Shown here piece by piece: positions 1 to 7,264 of a DNA stretch of 15,961 nucleotides (the stretch's first letter is position 1; each line of letters begins with the position of its first letter). Origin of the DNA: Proteiniphilum sp. (GTDB lineage Bacteria > Bacteroidota > Bacteroidia > Bacteroidales > Dysgonomonadaceae); NCBI GenBank assembly GCA_031255275.1, contig JAIRSV010000047.1:1-15961 (forward strand), read 5' to 3'. Both the position numbers and the translations under genes were made by a program. The notes under the pieces are model-generated. The model did not search any database. It was given only the letters and a program-made list of their open reading frames with translations, and had not been told where the DNA came from.

Positions 1-233
1 AAAGCAAGAAAAACGAAACGTTTTTAAGCTACTTACCTTTTACCTATCCGTTGGTAATACTCTTATGTCAGTCTTTTAATCTGCTGGTAGTCAATAAAAT
101 CTCTCTCGACTACATCAAATATAGGTATTAACTCTTCGTAAAACAACATTCGATCTGACTTTTTTTCGCGCCCGCACGCATTTTTTCCGAAAAAGCTTCC
201 ACTTATTCGCCAAAAGAGTAAAAACAGCGCAAA

Positions 234-623
234 TTCGTGCCCACGTTTGCACCATTCGTGCCCACGTTTACGCCCTCCGTCGGAACGTTTACGCCTTCCG
301 TTCAGGCAGTTACGCTTTTCGACAGCAGATTTGCCCCTTTCGCAGGCACGTTCGCTCCGTTCGCCGGTATGTTCGCTCCGTCCGCCGGCACGTTCGCTCC
401 GCTCGCCGATATGTTCGCTCCGCCCGCCGGCACGTTCATGCCGCCCGTGTACACCTTTATAATATATATGTATGGCTTTGCGCCGCCCGTGTACACCTTT
501 ATAATATATATGTGCAGCTTCGCGCCGCCCGTATACACCTTTATAATATACGTGTGTGGCTTTGCGCCGCCCGTGTACACCCTTATAATATATATGTGCG
601 GCTTCGCGCCGCTTGCAGACACC
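234..623. repeat. 21-bp tandem array grading into 42-bp units
   Basis: The period is 21 bp throughout. Degenerate units run from about 234 to 329. Five clearer units start at 330, 351, 372, 393 and 414, each opening with TTCGCTCCG (TTTGCCCCT in the first) and ending in ACG or ATG. From 435 the unit becomes 42 bp: a GC-rich half containing CCGCCCGTGTACACC followed by an AT-rich half beginning TTTATAATATATATG. AT halves start at 456, 498, 540 and 582, and a final GC-type unit occupies 603-623. Because 21 is a multiple of three, the array stays open in several frames on both strands. In one frame it reads as heptads such as FAPPAGT, and on the opposite strand as 14-residue repeats around YYKGVHGRR. 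This looks like a minisatellite rather than a gene. Confidence 0.85.
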
Positions 624-652
624 TTTGTATTGCGGATGAATATTCGGACTGA

Positions 653-674
653 AACGGGAGGGGGCGTTCCCGTT
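653..674. repeat. Hairpin between the two tandem arrays
   Basis: The inverted repeat AACGGGA (653-659) and TCCCGTT (668-674) encloses an 8-nt loop. It sits in the short spacer separating the two 21-bp arrays. There is no T-run after it, so a terminator role is not supported. Confidence 0.45.
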
Positions 675-692
675 CGGGGAGGTATTGCAAGC

Positions 693-839
693 CTCTCCCA
701 CAGTATTAAGCAGCTCTTCCATAACACGAAGCGCCTCTCCCGGAACACGGAGCGCCTCTTCCGGAGCACGGAGCGGCTCTTCCATAACACTGAGCAGCTC
801 TTCCGGAACACGGAGCAGTTCTCCCGGAAAAGCGGCGTC
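693..839. repeat. Second 21-bp tandem array, seven units
   Basis: Units start at 693, 714, 735, 756, 777, 798 and 819. Most open with CTCTTCC or CTCTCCC and contain AACACGGAGC or a near variant; the first and last are the most degenerate. The period equals that of the upstream array, but the sequence is unrelated by eye. Read as codons it gives heptads such as LFRNTER on the plus strand and EELLRVP on the minus strand, the latter leucine-rich like a coiled coil. No ATG start precedes it on either strand, so I treat it as a non-coding repeat with moderate confidence. Confidence 0.8.
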
Positions 840-859
840 CCGCAAAGCCCTTCCGGCGA

Positions 860-929
860 TTCGGAGGGGAGGGGTTTCTCCCGATCCGGATGGCTTTTCG
901 GAGAGGGGAGGGGAGGGATTTCTCTCCCC
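860..929. repeat. Duplicated G-rich hairpin-forming element
   Basis: Two diverged copies lie at 860-882 and 897-929. Both begin TTCGGAG, continue with G-runs broken by A, and end with TTTCT plus a C-rich arm. The second copy folds into an 8-bp stem (910-917 with 922-929, one G-T pair) around the loop ATTT; the first forms a 5-bp stem (867-871 with 878-882). The plus-strand G-runs could also form a G-quadruplex. No T-run follows, so this is not a classical intrinsic terminator. Confidence 0.55.
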
Positions 930-963
930 GAAATCACTTTCTTTACCGGAAAGCGAATAAATA

Positions 964-1017
964 ATTAAAAAAAGTAGTTTTTAATAACCGATATTCCGAA
1001 TTAACTGTGTACATTTG
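964..1017 (+). promoter_or_regulatory. Likely promoter of the salvage operon
   Basis: TACATTTG at 1010-1017 matches the Bacteroidetes primary-sigma -7 consensus TAnnTTTG exactly. I see no good -33 TTTG at the usual spacing. An AT-rich hairpin with arms ATTAAAAA (964-971) and TTTTTAAT (978-985) lies just upstream and could act as an UP-like or protein-binding element. Transcription would start near 1022-1026, leaving an untranslated leader of about 170 nt before the first gene. Confidence 0.45.
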
Positions 1018-1141
1018 CTGTCGGAAACGTGTGTGAAAGCAGGATGAAACGTCAAAATTCCATACATGGACGTGCATGACTCTCCTGAGAATTGTGACGG
1101 TACATTCGCCAAACAGCGTTACTTTAAATTTATAACGGATG

Positions 1142-1161
1142 ACCGGTTGATACAGACCGGT
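1142..1161 (+). promoter_or_regulatory. ACCGGT inverted repeat in the operon leader
   Basis: ACCGGT occurs at 1142-1147 and again at 1156-1161. The hexamer is self-complementary, so the pair is both a direct and an inverted repeat. A hairpin with a 6-bp stem (7 with a T-G pair) can form 32 nt before the first start codon. It could be an operator or an RNA element in the leader; nothing in the sequence decides between them. Confidence 0.35.
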
Positions 1162-1193
1162 AACTCCTTCGAAGAATAAAACGCAGAGATGTT

Positions 1194-2666
1194 ATGGAGC
1201 CCCTACTGATACTCATTAGCATAGTCCTCTATTTTTCCGTCATTTTCGGCATTTCGCGCCTGTCGAGCCGAAAGGCTGACAACGAAAGCTTTTTTGTCGG
1301 AAACCGAAAGTCACCCTGGTATGTCGTCGCTTTCGCCATGATCGGCGCAGCCATATCCGGCGTCACTTTCGTCTCCGTGCCGGGGATGGTGGCCGGGGGA
1401 AGTTTCGCTTACCTGCAGATGGTGATGGGATTCGCAGTCGGACAGGTTATTATCGCCCTCATTCTCATCCCGCTCTTCTACAGGATGAATCTTACGTCCA
1501 TCTACGGTTACCTCGAAAACCGGTTCGGCATCTCCTCCTACAAAACCGGCGCCTGGTTCTTCTTCATCTCCAAAATGTTAGGCGCTGCCGTACGACTCTT
1601 TCTGGTATGTGCCGTGCTGCAGTTTCTCCTGTTCGACCACTTCCGCATCCCGTTCATCCTCAACGTCGCCATATCCGTCGCCATCGTCTGGCTCTACACC
1701 TATAAGGGAGGGGTGAAAACGCTGATCTGGACAGACTCCTTCAAAACACTCTGTCTCACCGTCTCCGTCGTGATGTGCATCTGCTATATCGCCTCCGGCA
1801 TGGGGATGAGCTTTGCCGGGATGATTCGCGCCGTCAACGGACATGACTTTTCGCAGATATTCTTCTTTGACAGTATCAACGACCGGAGATACTTCTTCAA
1901 ACAGTTCCTCGCAGGCGTGTTTACCGTGATAGCCACTACAGGACTCGACCAGGATTTCATGCAGAAGAACCTCAGTTGCAGGAACCCGCGCGACTCGCAA
2001 AAGAATCTGATCGTGAGCGGCATCCTGCAGATATTCATCATCCTCCTCTTCCTGGTGCTGGGCGTGCTCCTCTACATGTTTGCCGCGACGAAGGGCGTGA
2101 CGGTTCCCGCCCGGAGCGACGAACTCTTCCCCATGCTGGCCACGGGAGGATACTTTCCGGTCATCGTGGGAATCCTGTTCGTCACCGGACTCGTCTCCAC
2201 CGCCTACGCCGCCGCCGGCTCCGCGCTGACGTCGCTCACCACCTCCTTCACGATAGACATACTGGGCGGCGCGGGGAACAGTGCAAAGCATGTGACCGGC
2301 AGGAGAAAAAGGGTACACGTGGCGATGGCCGTCACGATGGGCGCCGTCATCATCCTCATCAACCTGCTGAACAATACCTCCGTCATCAACGCCGTCTACG
2401 TGCTGGCAAGCTATACGTACGGCCCCATACTGGGCATGTTCGCCTTCGGTATCCTCACGCGGCGCTCGGTGAGAGACAGATACATACCCCTTGTCGCCAT
2501 CCTCTCGCCACTGCTCAGTCTGGTGATAGACCTCCACTCCGAGAAGTGGCTCAACGGTTACTCTTTCAGCTACGAACTGCTGATTATGAATGCCCTCTTC
2601 ACCTTTGCCGGCTTCCTGCTCTTCTCGCGGAAGGAGACGCCGGCAAACAGCATACTTCACGCATAA
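1194..2666 (+). CDS. Sodium:solute symporter (SSS family)
   Basis: This is an inner-membrane secondary transporter of the SSS family, expected to couple uptake of a small solute to sodium. The 490-residue length and the succession of hydrophobic segments fit the usual 13-helix architecture. Residues 29-66 contain the family-typical stretch with FFVGNRKSPWY and GAAISGVTFVSVPG, residues 101-112 read TSIYGYLENRFG, and residues 168-185 contain YKGGVKTLIWTD, matching the SSS signature region. The ATG at 1194 places the first helix directly at the N-terminus as in relatives; an out-of-frame ATG at 1189 is ignored. It opens the operon, 12 nt before the amidase-like gene, so its substrate is probably a product of extracytoplasmic peptidoglycan breakdown, such as an amino sugar, amino acid or peptide. 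That substrate assignment is inference from context; family membership is secure. Confidence 0.9.
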   Translation: MEPLLILISIVLYFSVIFGISRLSSRKADNESFFVGNRKSPWYVVAFAMIGAAISGVTFVSVPGMVAGGSFAYLQMVMGFAVGQVIIALILIPLFYRMNLTSIYGYLENRFGISSYKTGAWFFFISKMLGAAVRLFLVCAVLQFLLFDHFRIPFILNVAISVAIVWLYTYKGGVKTLIWTDSFKTLCLTVSVVMCICYIASGMGMSFAGMIRAVNGHDFSQIFFFDSINDRRYFFKQFLAGVFTVIATTGLDQDFMQKNLSCRNPRDSQKNLIVSGILQIFIILLFLVLGVLLYMFAATKGVTVPARSDELFPMLATGGYFPVIVGILFVTGLVSTAYAAAGSALTSLTTSFTIDILGGAGNSAKHVTGRRKRVHVAMAVTMGAVIILINLLNNTSVINAVYVLASYTYGPILGMFAFGILTRRSVRDRYIPLVAILSPLLSLVIDLHSEKWLNGYSFSYELLIMNALFTFAGFLLFSRKETPANSILHA

Positions 2667-2678
2667 GAGACTGTAATC

Positions 2679-5600
2679 ATGAAAAAAATAATTCTGACCA
2701 CTTTTATTCTAACCCTGTCAGGCACATTGATTTCTCGGAATCCCGCCGCCGATCTCCTGCGGCGGGATCTGGGAAGCACCCTCACCGGCATCTATCGAGA
2801 GGTCATGCAGCGACCGGGTGAGGTCACCGCAGACAGCATCACCGTCGACGAACGCAAAAAGCACCTCACGCTCCATGCGAGCACCAGCCTCTCTTACCTC
2901 CCCATGCGCGAGAACACCGTGAAGATGATCCGCGACAGCATACGCAGTCACCTCCCACCGGAATGGCAGCCATATCGCCTGCGCATCCTCTCGGACGGAG
3001 AGGAGATCGGAGACCTGATCCCCAACTACTTCCGCAGCGGACGGAAAGACCGCAACAGGCTGATTGCCCATTCAACCGGAAACCCCCTCGTCACCAATAT
3101 CTCCTCCCCCGCGGGAAACTTCGGCAGAGGTATGAAGAATAACAGCATCGCCCTGTGGCAGAGTCACGGGTGGTATTACGAACAGAAGCTGAGTCGCTGG
3201 GAATGGCAGCGGGCGCGCCTCTTCCAAACCGTAGAAGACCTCTATACGCAAAGTTACGTGCTCCCCTTCCTTGTCCCCATGCTCGAGAATGCAGGTGCCC
3301 GCGTCCTGATGCCGCGTGAGCGGGATTATGCCATAACGGAACTTATCATCGACAACGACGACGACGCGCACCCCTCCCTCTCGCCCGGCAGGTACGGCAG
3401 CTCGCGCTATCGCGAAACCGGCGGCCGGGAAGCCTGGCGGGATACACCCCGTCCCGGCTTTGCCAATCCGCAGGAGACTTATCTCGACGGCGAAAACCCC
3501 TTCGGGATGGGTACCGCCCGGCAGACCGAAACCGTGACCCGCGGCCGGGAAAGCCTTGCCGAATGGCTGCCCGACATTCCCGAAACAGGCGAATATGGCG
3601 TCTACATCTCCTATCAGACGCTGAGGAACAGTTGCGACGACGCCCTCTACAGCATATACCACGCCGGCGGAAGGACTGACTTCCGCGTCAACCAGCGAAT
3701 GGGCGGCGGCACATGGATATTTCTCGGACACTTCCGCTTCCGCCGGGGCGCCGGTCACCGGGTGACGCTCTCCAACAGAAGCCGCCGTGCCGGGAAGACC
3801 GTCACCGCCGACGCCGTGAAGATAGGCGGAGGCATGGGCAACATCGCACGGATGCCTCACCCCGAAGGCTTTGAGGCAGAAAACACAAAAAGTTCCGACC
3901 GGCCGGCGCCGGCAGAAACCCGCACGACACCGAGCCGCCACACGCCCCAAACCAGTGGCTATCCGCGCTATGCCGAGGGCGCACGCTACTGGATGCAGTG
4001 GGCCGGCGTCCCCGACAGCATATACAGCCGCACGGGAGGGACGAATGACTATACCGACGACTACGCTTCCCGCGGCGCATGGGTCAACTGGCTCGCCGGC
4101 GGCTCCCCGGCACTGCCCCGGGAGCAGGGACTCCACATTCCCGTAGACCTCGCCTTCGCCTTTCATACCGACGCAGGCACCTTCTGGGGCGACACCATCG
4201 TCGGCACGCTCGGCATTTACATGACGCAGTGGAACGGCGGTCTCTTCGAAAACGGAAAGTCACGCCGGGCCTCACGCGACCTCTCGGAACTGGTCATGGA
4301 AGAGATCATCCGCGACATACGCCGCGAGTTTGAACCCGAATGGACACGCCGTCACCTCTGGAACCGCTCTTATGCCGAAGCGCGCATGCCCGGCGTACCC
4401 ACCATGCTCCTCGAACTGCTCTCTCACCAAAACCTCGCAGACATGCGCTACGGACAGGATCCCACCTTCCGCTTCACCGTGAGCCGCGCCATCTACAAAG
4501 GCATGCTCCGCTTTCTGGCAACGCAGTACAATCGCCCCTACACCGTGCAGCCGCTGCCCGTGAAAGAGTTCGGCATCCGCTTCGCCGGCGACACGCAGGC
4601 GGAGCTGACCTGGCAACCCGCGCCCGACCCGGCGGAACCCTCCGCAATCCCCACCCGCTACATCGTCCATACCCGGATCAACGATGGCGGATTCGACAAC
4701 GGCGTCGCCGTAAGCAGCAACAGCTACACGGCCTCCATCCAAAAAGACAGCATGTACAGCTACCGGATAGTGGCCGTGAACGACGGCGGAATGAGTTTCC
4801 CCTCCGAGACGCTCTCCCTCTGTCGCACGACCGGCCAGAGGGGCGAAGCGCTGATCGTGAACGGCTTCACCAGAGTATCCGCCCCGCTCGCCTTCTCCCT
4901 CTCCGGCGACAGCATCGCCGGCTTTGCCGGCTGCGAAGACAATGGCGTCCCCTACATCGCCGACCACCACTTCACCGGCTACATGCACGAATTTCGGCGC
5001 ATGATCCCCTGGATGGATGACGACGCGTCAGGATTCGGCGACAGCGGCGGCAATTACGAAACCGTCGCCATCGCCGGCAACACGTTCGACTACCCCTACC
5101 TCCACGGCGAGGCCCTCGCCCGGGCGGGATACTCCTTCGTCTCCGCCTCCGTCGCCGCCGTCGAGAACGGAAGCATACCGCTGCACGCCTTCTGCCTCAC
5201 GGACTGGATCCTGGGCAAACAGCGCGAATGGTCGGTAGCCCGCGGCGCCATGCCTGCACGATTCAAAACATTCTCCGCCGTCGCGCAGCAAAAAATCACC
5301 GAATACTGTCGCGGCGGAGGGAACATGATCGTCAGCGGCGCCTTCACCGGAAGCGACCTCTGGGACAATCCCCGCGCCACCGACTCCGACAGAGCGTGGG
5401 CGCAAAACACACTCAGATACAAATGGCGCAACAGCCACGGCGCCGTGACCGGACAGATCAAAGCCGTGACATCCCCCTTCCCCTCCGTGCAGGGAAATTA
5501 CACCTGCTACCGCACGCCGAACAGCGAATGTTATGCCGTGGAATATCCCGACGCCATCGAACCGGTCGGCGACAGCACCTTCACCGTCCTCCGCTACACG

Positions 5601-5759
5601 GAGAACAACCTGAGCGCCGGCATCATCCACCGGGGAAGCACGTATGGCACTGCCGTGCTGGGATTTCCGATTGAGGCGGTGAAGAATCCGGCAGACCGCG
5701 CAACGCTCCTCAAGGGGCTGCTGGACGCCCTGGACGGACGGCTCGACGAACACAACTGA
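2679..5759 (+). CDS. Exported Amidase_3-like hydrolase with golvesin insert ('xanthan lyase' type)
   Basis: A 1026-residue protein with a Sec signal (residues 1-19). Homologues are often labelled xanthan lyase, but I see the elements of a zinc N-acetylmuramoyl-L-alanine amidase (Amidase_3). His163 (QSHGWYYE) and Glu186 fit the first two zinc ligands, with the expected 20-residue distance to the GARVLMPRERD strand. His496 (FAFHTDAG) fits the third ligand, and Glu579 (MLLELLSHQN) fits the catalytic Glu, followed by a typical final helix. Residues about 240-385 interrupt this fold with a golvesin/Xly-type beta domain (WLPDIPETGEYGVYISY, VNQRMGGGTWIFLG, TADAVKIGGG). An FnIII-like domain follows at about 622-715, then a 300-residue C-terminal domain I cannot name. 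Likely role: removing stem peptides from peptidoglycan in the periplasm. The catalytic assignment rests on motif alignment by eye. Spacing is 12 nt from the symporter and 24 nt to the glycosyltransferase. Confidence 0.8.
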   Translation: MKKIILTTFILTLSGTLISRNPAADLLRRDLGSTLTGIYREVMQRPGEVTADSITVDERKKHLTLHASTSLSYLPMRENTVKMIRDSIRSHLPPEWQPYRLRILSDGEEIGDLIPNYFRSGRKDRNRLIAHSTGNPLVTNISSPAGNFGRGMKNNSIALWQSHGWYYEQKLSRWEWQRARLFQTVEDLYTQSYVLPFLVPMLENAGARVLMPRERDYAITELIIDNDDDAHPSLSPGRYGSSRYRETGGREAWRDTPRPGFANPQETYLDGENPFGMGTARQTETVTRGRESLAEWLPDIPETGEYGVYISYQTLRNSCDDALYSIYHAGGRTDFRVNQRMGGGTWIFLGHFRFRRGAGHRVTLSNRSRRAGKTVTADAVKIGGGMGNIARMPHPEGFEAENTKSSDRPAPAETRTTPSRHTPQTSGYPRYAEGARYWMQWAGVPDSIYSRTGGTNDYTDDYASRGAWVNWLAGGSPALPREQGLHIPVDLAFAFHTDAGTFWGDTIVGTLGIYMTQWNGGLFENGKSRRASRDLSELVMEEIIRDIRREFEPEWTRRHLWNRSYAEARMPGVPTMLLELLSHQNLADMRYGQDPTFRFTVSRAIYKGMLRFLATQYNRPYTVQPLPVKEFGIRFAGDTQAELTWQPAPDPAEPSAIPTRYIVHTRINDGGFDNGVAVSSNSYTASIQKDSMYSYRIVAVNDGGMSFPSETLSLCRTTGQRGEALIVNGFTRVSAPLAFSLSGDSIAGFAGCEDNGVPYIADHHFTGYMHEFRRMIPWMDDDASGFGDSGGNYETVAIAGNTFDYPYLHGEALARAGYSFVSASVAAVENGSIPLHAFCLTDWILGKQREWSVARGAMPARFKTFSAVAQQKITEYCRGGGNMIVSGAFTGSDLWDNPRATDSDRAWAQNTLRYKWRNSHGAVTGQIKAVTSPFPSVQGNYTCYRTPNSECYAVEYPDAIEPVGDSTFTVLRYTENNLSAGIIHRGSTYGTAVLGFPIEAVKNPADRATLLKGLLDALDGRLDEHN

Positions 5760-5783
5760 CACCTTATTATATAACAGAATCCT

Positions 5784-7250
5784 ATGCAGAAAATAAACGC
5801 ATTTATCCCTTACACGGAGCCTGAACAGGCGATAAGAACCGTAGAAGAACTCAAGCGTTCCGCATCGGTATACAGCATCTTCCTGCTTACCCCGGACGCA
5901 ACGTCTCCCATCCCCGACGGCTGCGAACGAATCACTGTCGATCGCCTGCAAAGCACGGCGGCGATCAGAAAAATAGTCAGCAGATCCATGATGGACTATA
6001 CGCTCATCCATCAGCGGTCGTCTGCCCTGAAGCTGGGTTATTTTGCCCTCGAACGCATGATCCGCGTCGCCGAAGAGACCGGCGCGGGAATGGTCTATGC
6101 CGATTACCGCACCCTCGCCGGCGGAGAAAGGAGGGAGCACCCCCTGATCGACTGTCAGGAGGGAAGCCTGCGCGACGACTTCGACTTCGGCCCGCTGCTC
6201 CTCTACGAAGTCCGCGCGCTCAGGGAGGCGGCGGCACAGATGGACGACCGCTACCTCTTTGCCGGACTCTATGACCTGCGCCTCAAAGTATCGCAACAGC
6301 GTCTCCCGGTACACATCGGCGAATACCTCTGCACGGAAATGGAAGAAGATCGCCGTACCTCGGGAGAAAAGCTTTTTGACTACGTAGATCCCAAAAACCG
6401 CCACGTGCAGGAGGAGATGGAACGCGCCTGCACGCAGCACCTGAAGATGACGGGCGCTTACCTGTCGCCTCGCTTTGAGGAGATAGACCTCGACGAAGAA
6501 CACTTTGAATACGAAGCCTCCGTCATCATCCCGGTACGCAACCGCATAAGCACCGTCGAGGATGCCATCACCTCCGCACTGGAACAGAAAACCGGCTTCC
6601 ACTTCAACCTCATCGTCGTAGACAACCACTCCACCGACGGCACAACGCAGGCCATCGCCAAATTTGGCGACGACCCGCGCCTGATACACCTCATCCCGGA
6701 ACGGGACGACCTGGGCATAGGCGGATGCTGGAACCTGGCCGTGCACCACCCCCGGTGCGGGAAATTCGCCGTACAGCTGGACAGCGACGACGTCTACAGC
6801 GGCGACGACTCGCTGCAGAAAATCGTCGACGCCTTCTATCAGCAGCGCTGCGCAATGATAGTAGGCTCCTACCGGATGACGAACTTCCGGATGGAAGAGA
6901 TCCCCCCGGGCATCATCGACCACCGCGAGTGGACGCCCGACAACGGACGAAACAACGCCCTGCGCATCAACGGCCTGGGAGCGCCCCGCGCCTTCTATAC
7001 CCCCGTGCTGCGCGAGATCAGGCTTCCCGACACCAGTTACGGCGAAGACTACGCCCTGGGTCTGAACATCTCGCGCCGTTACCGGATCGGACGCATATAC
7101 GACGTGCTCTACCTCTGCCGCCGCTGGAAAGACAACAGCGACGCTGCCCTCGACGTGGTGCGACAGAACGCCCACAACCGCTATAAGGACAGCATCAGGA
7201 CGTGGGAAATAGCAGCCCGGAAGAGCATGAACAGCAGGTATGAACCGTAA
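5784..7250 (+). CDS. Two-lobed GT2-like glycosyltransferase
   Basis: A 488-residue protein without a signal peptide or membrane segment, so probably cytosolic. The C-terminal half (about 244-450) is a clear GT-A, family 2 type domain: SVIIPVRNR (246-254), VVDNHSTDGT (278-287), a DxD-like LDSDD (332-336) and the acidic GEDYAL (420-425) for the base. The N-terminal half (1-190) appears to be a second, degenerate GT-A domain, with MVYADYRT (103-110) and FAGLYDLRLKVS (159-170) at the equivalent places but no convincing nucleotide-binding or DxD motif. The donor and acceptor cannot be read from sequence. A sugar-transfer enzyme inside an otherwise catabolic peptidoglycan operon is unexpected. It lies 24 nt after the amidase and 14 nt before the SpoIID gene, so it is almost certainly cotranscribed. 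Confidence 0.85.
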   Translation: MQKINAFIPYTEPEQAIRTVEELKRSASVYSIFLLTPDATSPIPDGCERITVDRLQSTAAIRKIVSRSMMDYTLIHQRSSALKLGYFALERMIRVAEETGAGMVYADYRTLAGGERREHPLIDCQEGSLRDDFDFGPLLLYEVRALREAAAQMDDRYLFAGLYDLRLKVSQQRLPVHIGEYLCTEMEEDRRTSGEKLFDYVDPKNRHVQEEMERACTQHLKMTGAYLSPRFEEIDLDEEHFEYEASVIIPVRNRISTVEDAITSALEQKTGFHFNLIVVDNHSTDGTTQAIAKFGDDPRLIHLIPERDDLGIGGCWNLAVHHPRCGKFAVQLDSDDVYSGDDSLQKIVDAFYQQRCAMIVGSYRMTNFRMEEIPPGIIDHREWTPDNGRNNALRINGLGAPRAFYTPVLREIRLPDTSYGEDYALGLNISRRYRIGRIYDVLYLCRRWKDNSDAALDVVRQNAHNRYKDSIRTWEIAARKSMNSRYEP

Positions 7251-7264
7251 GTGCGGCCGGAAAG

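Larger units (their letters stand above)
1..1193. other. Long gene-free region upstream of the salvage operon
   Basis: I find no convincing gene here. Positions 1-233 are AT-rich and contain a perfect AT-rich hairpin, AAAAACG (9-15) and CGTTTTT (19-25), that might end a gene outside the window; the signal is weak. Positions 234-623 and 693-839 are two 21-bp-periodic tandem arrays, separated by a hairpin with arms AACGGGA (653-659) and TCCCGTT (668-674). Positions 860-929 hold two related G-rich hairpins, 964-985 an AT hairpin, 1010-1017 a promoter box and 1142-1161 an inverted repeat. Several long open frames cross the arrays on both strands, but they overlap one another, begin with GTG or TTG rather than a good ATG, and consist mainly of the repeats. 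I therefore read the region as non-coding. Confidence 0.6.

Noticed and set aside
234..623. CRISPR array
   Set aside because: Units are contiguous or alternate between two repeated halves; there are no unique spacers and no cas genes.
63..845. Minus-strand open frame (260 codons) with heptad and 14-residue repeats
   Set aside because: It begins with TTG and most of it is the repeat arrays. Its last 28 codons (ATG at 149, minus strand) are non-repetitive and AT-rich and might be a remnant or tiny peptide, but I have no homology to support this.
237..968. Long plus-strand open frame (243 codons) across both tandem arrays
   Set aside because: It begins with GTG, has no upstream signals, consists mainly of the repeats, and competes with equally open frames on both strands. 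The openness follows from 21-bp periodicity and high GC.
1044..1079. Eleven-residue leader peptide (ATG at 1044) in the operon leader
   Set aside because: It is too short to distinguish from chance, and has no run of a regulatory codon or attenuator-like alternative stems.
1578..2660. Long minus-strand open frame opposite the symporter, and similar antisense frames opposite other genes
   Set aside because: These are shadows of GC-rich coding sequence; the plus-strand proteins have clear family motifs.
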